A stretch of DNA of 54,888 nucleotides. It comes from Solobacterium sp. GTDB lineage: Bacteria > Bacillota_I > Bacilli_A > Erysipelotrichales > Erysipelotrichaceae. The notes under the pieces were generated by a model. It was not told the origin of the DNA and did no database searches. It saw nothing but the letters and a program-made list of their open reading frames with translations. The stretch lies in the NCBI GenBank assembly GCA_017432325.1, contig JAFRJJ010000020.1, positions 1-54,888 on the forward strand, read 5' to 3'. The translations under genes and the position numbers were made by a program. The stretch's first letter is position 1. Each line of letters starts with the position of its first letter. Of the stretch, positions 51,882-54,888 are shown one piece after another.

Positions 51882-51896
51882 AATAACATTGTTATT
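51882..51896. promoter_or_regulatory. Small palindrome upstream of phosphatase gene
   Basis: AATAAC-ATT-GTTATT is a perfect 15-base palindrome 44 bases before the TTG start of the phosphatase. No adjacent regulator gene explains it. Confidence 0.35.
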
Positions 51897-51939
51897 ATTC
51901 TGAAGTGCAATGAATGCTGTAAGCCGGGAGGGTGTCAAG

Positions 51940-54114
51940 TTGAAAAAAGTATTTGGAGTGACATTCGGCAGTCTTCAGAAAAAAGTGGTCACGCTTGTTA
52001 TGATCGTTATTTTACTGACGGTCGGGCTTTTGGCTTTGGTTTCCTATTACCAGAATCAGATGCTGGTCAATATCGTTGAAGATACAAGAAATGAACAGCA
52101 GCAGGCGATCTCAAGAACTTCCGAAGAGACGATGTCGAAGATACTTGAAACGTCCATCATCCGGACGACGGTCCTTGAGGCACAGAAAGCAGACCATGAG
52201 TTTTCTGAAGTCGTAAATGATGTTCAGATGCTCAGAAGAATGGCTGTTCTTCTGCTCCGAAAAAATGAACCCACTTCCGAACAGTTGATGTTTCCAGATC
52301 CTGCCAATGACGGAACTGTATCTGCCATGATCCTGACGGAAGAAGGGATCGATTACAGGACATCTGCAGACCTGCCTATTATAGCAAAGATCAAAGATAC
52401 GATGATCGCTCTGGATACTGATTCGGAAAAGATCAACGGATGCTATATCGGTCTGGCTGACGGCACGCATTTCGTGGTCGATGATATGTCTTCCGACAAA
52501 GTGGATGAAAACGGCGATCCGCTTCCGTTCCCGGTCAGGCAAAGACCCTGGTATAAAGGCGCCGTGGAAGCAGACGGCATCTACTTTACCGGCATTATCC
52601 GCGATGCATTCAGCGGGGAACTGGGTATTACCTGTTCTGTTCCCATCAAGCACAGCAATCAGCTTGTAGGTGTTGTCGGGATCGATATCGTTCTCGAAAG
52701 TATGGATGAACTGATCAATTTTTCACGCAAAAACAATGATTTTGTCATCGTAGTTAATGATCAGGGACATGTCATACTGGCACCGTCCGGCAACGGATTG
52801 TTTACCGTTCAGGCTGCAGATCAGGCTGAAGATCTCAGGAAAAGCGACAACAGGGAACTGGCGGAGTTTATCACCACGGCACTGGAAAAAACAACTGAAC
52901 TCAAACTGATCACGATCGGCGGAAAAGAATTCTACATGGTCGGTTCACCTATGCCTACAGCAGGATGGGCTGTCGTATCGATCATTGATAAGGAGATCAC
53001 AGAAGAACCGGAAAGGATACTGCTTTCTGAATATGATCAGATCAACGAACTGGCCAGCAGCAAATTCAAGGACGGACAGAAAACGACGATCAGGTCAAGT
53101 ATTCTCCTTGTCCTTGGTGTACTGCTTGTAGCATTATTCCTGTCATTGTCCGCTTCACATGAGATCGCCAAGCCGATCGAGATCATGACCAAAAACATTA
53201 AGCGCAGCAACATGTCAGGAAAACTGTTTGAAATGAACGATGCCTACAGGACGAATGATGAGATCGAGATCCTGGCGGAATCATTCTGTGAACTATCCAA
53301 ACAGACAAAGAAATATATCAATGACATCACAGAGATCACGAAGGAAAAGGAACGCGTCAGAACGGAAATGCAGCTGGCAAACCGTATCCAGCACAACAGC
53401 ATTCCTCATGTATTCCCGCCGTTCCCTGACCGGGATGAGTTTGAGATCTACGCATCCATGGATCCGGCAAGGGAAGTCGGAGGGGATTTCTACGATTACT
53501 ATCTGATCGATGATGATCATCTGTGCCTGGTGATCTCAGATGTCAGCGGCAAAGGTGTTCCCGGTGCGTTGTTCATGATGATCTCCAAGGTCATCGTGCA
53601 GAACCTCGCGATGCTCGGAAAAGGACCGGCAGAGATCCTCGCAAAAGCAAATGAAGCGATCTGCGCCAACAACAATGAAGAGATGTTCGTTACCGTCTGG
53701 ATCGGTATCCTTGAGATCAGTACCGGCAGGATCATTGCCGCAAATGCCGGACACGAATATCCGGCGATCATGAAGAAAGGGGAATTCTCCCTGCTGAAGG
53801 ACAGGCACGGATTTGTGATCGGCGGAATGGAAGGCATGGGCTACAAAGAATACGAGATCTGCCTGGAACCGGGTGACAAGCTGTTTGTCTATACTGACGG
53901 TGTGCCCGAATCAACGAACGCGGAAAACGAGATGTTCGGTACCGACCGGATGATCGATGTTCTCAATGAAGATCCCCAGGCTGATCCTGAACAGATCCTG
54001 AAGCGCATGAGTACAGCGATCGATGACTTCGTAGGGGAAGCTGAACAGTTTGATGATATAACAATGATGTGTGTTGCATATCACGGAAAGAAAAAGGATG
54101 ATCAAAGCGTATGA
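51940..54114 (+). CDS. Membrane SpoIIE/RsbU-type PP2C phosphatase with large sensor
   Basis: A 724-residue receptor phosphatase. A membrane helix near residues 18-38 and another near 385-405 flank a large extracytoplasmic region with dCACHE-like pieces (GDPLPFPVRQRPWYKGAV and VVGIDIVLESMDELI). A HAMP-like linker and coiled coil follow. The PPM/SpoIIE domain spans about 485-720: REVGGDFYDYY (near 513), SDVSGKGVPGALFMM, NAGHEYP, YTDGVPES and DDITMMCVAYHG. It is close to the protein at 16540 in this domain but has a different sensor. The TTG at 51940 follows GGGAGGG by 7 bases; ATG at 51910 lacks a site. Its stop overlaps the next gene. Confidence 0.9.
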   Translation: MKKVFGVTFGSLQKKVVTLVMIVILLTVGLLALVSYYQNQMLVNIVEDTRNEQQQAISRTSEETMSKILETSIIRTTVLEAQKADHEFSEVVNDVQMLRRMAVLLLRKNEPTSEQLMFPDPANDGTVSAMILTEEGIDYRTSADLPIIAKIKDTMIALDTDSEKINGCYIGLADGTHFVVDDMSSDKVDENGDPLPFPVRQRPWYKGAVEADGIYFTGIIRDAFSGELGITCSVPIKHSNQLVGVVGIDIVLESMDELINFSRKNNDFVIVVNDQGHVILAPSGNGLFTVQAADQAEDLRKSDNRELAEFITTALEKTTELKLITIGGKEFYMVGSPMPTAGWAVVSIIDKEITEEPERILLSEYDQINELASSKFKDGQKTTIRSSILLVLGVLLVALFLSLSASHEIAKPIEIMTKNIKRSNMSGKLFEMNDAYRTNDEIEILAESFCELSKQTKKYINDITEITKEKERVRTEMQLANRIQHNSIPHVFPPFPDRDEFEIYASMDPAREVGGDFYDYYLIDDDHLCLVISDVSGKGVPGALFMMISKVIVQNLAMLGKGPAEILAKANEAICANNNEEMFVTVWIGILEISTGRIIAANAGHEYPAIMKKGEFSLLKDRHGFVIGGMEGMGYKEYEICLEPGDKLFVYTDGVPESTNAENEMFGTDRMIDVLNEDPQADPEQILKRMSTAIDDFVGEAEQFDDITMMCVAYHGKKKDDQSV

Positions 54115-54725
54115 ACCAAAATCTTGTAAAACGAATCTTCTGGTGCCTGATCGGTGTAGCGGTCATCGGTGTAGGGTGTGCTGTCTTCAAGGTATCAAAT
54201 CTCGGAAATGATGCCTTCACTGCTCTGAACATCACGATCTCGGAAAGGACCGGGATCTCTCTCGGTACGGTCACACTGCTTGTGAACTGTGTGTATTTCC
54301 TGGCTCCGCTGTTTTTCGGCAGGAAGTATATCAATATCGGTACGATCCTGAACGGAGGACTGCTCGGATATCTGGTCGATTTCTTCTACAAGACGATCAT
54401 CGGCATCTTCGGAAAGCCTGCATCATTTACAAATCAGCTGATCTGGCTGATACCCGGCATCATTATTATTTCACTGGGTCTTTCCCTTTATCAGAATGCT
54501 GATCTGGGTGTAGGACCTTACGATTACCTGGCACTGGGCATGAGAGACCATCTGAAACTCCCGTATTTCGGATGCCGTATCTTTACGGATGGTATGTGCG
54601 CGCTTGCGGCATGGCTGCTTGGCGGACTTGTAGGTCTTGGTACACTTGTGTGTGCATTCTGTCTCGGACCGTTCGTATCATTCTTTGACAGGAATGTTTC
54701 GGGAAAACTGATGCCGCATGAATGA
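54111..54725 (+). CDS. YitT/YczE-like membrane protein
   Basis: A 204-residue protein with about five hydrophobic helices. The pattern KVSNLGNDAFTALNITISERTGISLGTVTLLVNCVYFL and the later QNADLGVGPYDYLALGMRD is the repeated GxGPxD-like unit of YczE/YitT/YyaS-type proteins, described as transporters or unknown membrane proteins. ATGA overlap with the phosphatase stop gives translational coupling, so the two probably work together at the membrane. Molecular function is not established. Confidence 0.85.
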   Translation: MNQNLVKRIFWCLIGVAVIGVGCAVFKVSNLGNDAFTALNITISERTGISLGTVTLLVNCVYFLAPLFFGRKYINIGTILNGGLLGYLVDFFYKTIIGIFGKPASFTNQLIWLIPGIIIISLGLSLYQNADLGVGPYDYLALGMRDHLKLPYFGCRIFTDGMCALAAWLLGGLVGLGTLVCAFCLGPFVSFFDRNVSGKLMPHE

Positions 54726-54772
54726 CCGGGATCGGTATGTAAGATCTGAATGATCCATAATGCGATAAGGGA

Positions 54773-54811
54773 AGAATGAAATGACCGTTTTGGAATTTCA
54801 TTCTTTTTTTC
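54773..54811 (+). terminator. Terminator after membrane protein gene
   Basis: AGAATGAAAT at 54773-54782 pairs perfectly with ATTTCATTCT at 54795-54804, followed by TTTTTT. Confidence 0.92.
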
Positions 54812-54888
54812 CAGAATTTATCTCAGAACATCTTTGTGAAAAAAAACTGCTTTATATGGAGTTGAATAATTGTCAGTTTGACATCAGA

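Noticed and set aside
54856..54888. ATG open to the right window edge
   Set aside because: Eleven codons without a ribosome binding site are too little to support a gene start.
1..54888. tRNA, rRNA or CRISPR arrays
   Set aside because: No cloverleaf, rRNA core sequence or regularly spaced direct repeat with unique spacers was seen.

Overview
The window reads as the chromosome of a low-to-mid G+C Bacillota (Firmicutes), most likely a gut-type anaerobe from Clostridia or Erysipelotrichia; this is inferred from gene content, not from a marker gene. The clues are strong AGGAGG-type ribosome binding sites, many intrinsic terminators, an intramembrane-sensing histidine kinase with an ABC transporter, BioY, iron-containing alcohol dehydrogenase, several oxygen-sensitive redox proteins, and an absence of outer-membrane genes. 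No rRNA, tRNA, CRISPR array or complete insertion sequence was seen. Genes are dense and mostly intact, in short operons on both strands.

Layout. 1-6 kb: a cut-off gene end, two MFS transporters, a PrsW-type membrane protease, and an operon of a lipid-anchored prephenate-dehydratase-like protein with a HEAT-repeat protein. 6-10 kb: an enolase-superfamily acid-sugar dehydratase on the minus strand, then a YcaQ/AlkX-type protein, an acetyltransferase and an alpha/beta hydrolase. 10-16.4 kb: a PadR/DUF2812 pair with a repeated operator, a LysR-MFS-cupin cluster, an XRE regulator fused to a desulfoferrodoxin-like domain, a VOC protein and a D-2-hydroxyacid dehydrogenase. 16.5-21.3 kb: a membrane-bound SpoIIE/RsbU-type phosphatase with a small coiled-coil protein, a small membrane protein, a methyltransferase, a flavoprotein and an HD protein. 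21.3-25.9 kb: a 1357-residue fusion of FAD/NAD oxidoreductase, TorD-like chaperone and DMSO-reductase-family molybdoenzyme, with a four-cluster ferredoxin; a divergent TetR regulator follows.

26.8-31.4 kb: an MBL-fold hydrolase and flavin reductase operon, a tetronate-type reductase plus DUF1537 kinase, and a flavodoxin. 31.6-37.5 kb: two CPBP membrane proteases, two zinc-ribbon membrane proteins, a TetR regulator, a MATE exporter and an HD nucleotidase. 37.6-41 kb: an iron alcohol dehydrogenase and a NagZ-type GH3 lipoprotein. 41-46.3 kb: response regulator, histidine kinase, ABC ATPase and duplicated FtsX-type permease, with a BceR-like site between kinase and ATPase genes. 46.3-50 kb: carB behind a leader-peptide attenuator. 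50-54.9 kb: bioY, a small unknown protein with an acetyltransferase, a second SpoIIE-type phosphatase and a YitT/YczE-like membrane protein.

Recurring themes are acid-sugar and hydroxyacid catabolism (dehydratase, dehydrogenases, tetronate kinase, MFS carriers), anaerobic redox chemistry, envelope stress or peptide defence, and phosphatase-based signalling. The most unusual items are the self-chaperoned molybdoenzyme fusion, the exported prephenate-dehydratase-like lipoprotein, the carB leader-peptide attenuator, and the HTH-desulfoferrodoxin fusion.
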